DNA of 32,675 nucleotides from Ruminococcaceae bacterium UBA7127 (GTDB lineage: Bacteria > Bacillota > Clostridia > Oscillospirales > Acutalibacteraceae). The stretch spans positions 1 through 32,675 of the forward strand of contig DKXL01000025.1 of NCBI GenBank assembly GCA_002493005.1, in the 5' to 3' direction. Made by a program: the position numbers and the translations under genes. Below the pieces are notes generated by a model. The model was not told the origin of the DNA and did not search any database. It was given only the letters and a program-made list of their open reading frames with translations. Positions 32,420 through 32,675 of this stretch are shown piece after piece; positions within the stretch are counted from its first letter, which is position 1, and every line of letters starts with the position of its first letter.

Positions 32420-32675
32420 ATGAAAGTAACAATAGAAGAACTGGAAGCTTATTTACTTGACCATTACAGTAACGTTGGAATTGACCAAAGTTTATTTATG
32501 AAACTCGTAGAAGAAATTGGCGAGGTAGCCGAAGTCTTGAATAAAAAAGCTGGTAGAAAAACATCTGGTAATGAAGACTTGCAGGCACAACTAGGTAATG
32601 AACTTGCGGATGTGATACATTACACTGTTGCTATTGCTGCATTGAATGGTCTTGATATGAACGAAGTCATAATAG
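32420..32675 (+). CDS. MazG-like nucleotide pyrophosphohydrolase, C-terminus beyond window edge
   Basis: 85 complete codons of a frame that runs off the right edge. ATG is preceded by AAGGTGAG. The start MKVTIEELEAYLLDHY leads to the metal-binding motif EEIGEVAEVLN (EExxE) and then ELADVIHYTVAIA (ExxxD-type), the four-helix MazG/all-alpha NTP-PPase pattern. These enzymes hydrolyse nucleoside triphosphates to monophosphates and pyrophosphate; small ones occur both as house-cleaning enzymes and as cargo of phages and integrative elements. It lies right after a tRNA-Ser with a duplicated 3' end and has its own repressible-looking promoter, which would suit mobile-element cargo, though this is inference. 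Confidence 0.85.
   Translation, partial: MKVTIEELEAYLLDHYSNVGIDQSLFMKLVEEIGEVAEVLNKKAGRKTSGNEDLQAQLGNELADVIHYTVAIAALNGLDMNEVII

Overview
The window reads as chromosomal DNA of a low-GC, endospore-lineage Clostridia member, most likely Ruminococcus or a close Oscillospiraceae relative. The reasons are a BofA-type sporulation protein, the clostridial DUF4364 and CmpB-type families, a type I dockerin on a leucine-rich-repeat protein, a giant secreted protein with a CBM26-like starch-binding module, and Bacillus-type LexA boxes. Species cannot be fixed from the sequence alone.

Layout. (1) 1-4190: membrane and housekeeping genes: a CmpB-type membrane protein (cut by the left edge), an NfeD/SPFH pair, DUF4364, bofA and secG. 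(2) 4188-11903, minus strand: a run pyrE, radC, uvrB, parE, parC, with a good promoter before pyrE. (3) 12104-14697: an AraC/GyrI-type regulator divergent from an SOS-controlled dinB followed by a small unnamed ORF. (4) 14737-23439, minus strand: the most unusual region. One promoter with a leader of about 217 nt drives a 2188-residue secreted protein. Immediately after it comes an easily missed 42-residue peptide that looks like a RiPP precursor, then a secreted LRR-dockerin protein, a terminator, and an HPr-kinase-like ATPase of the kind found in RiPP clusters. (5) 23440-25104: an island of interspersed hairpin repeats (four copies) holding a ParE/Phd-type toxin-antitoxin pair. (6) 25105-31804, minus strand: purine operon purC-purF-purB-purA-guaA, whose terminator lies inside one of the repeats. 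(7) 31968-32675: tRNA-Ser(GGA), a duplicated tRNA 3' end 196 bp downstream that looks like an attachment-site remnant, and a MazG-like gene (cut by the right edge) with a palindromic operator in its promoter.

How genes work together. The purine genes supply PRPP amidotransfer, SAICAR synthesis and both AMP and GMP branches; pyrE adds UMP synthesis. UvrB, RadC-like, the ParE/ParC topoisomerase and SOS-induced DinB cover repair and DNA topology. Region 4 is the best candidate for an undescribed system: a surface or secreted assembly co-expressed with a short acidic peptide, with a peptide-kinase-like enzyme encoded next door. That functional link is inference from gene order and family resemblance.
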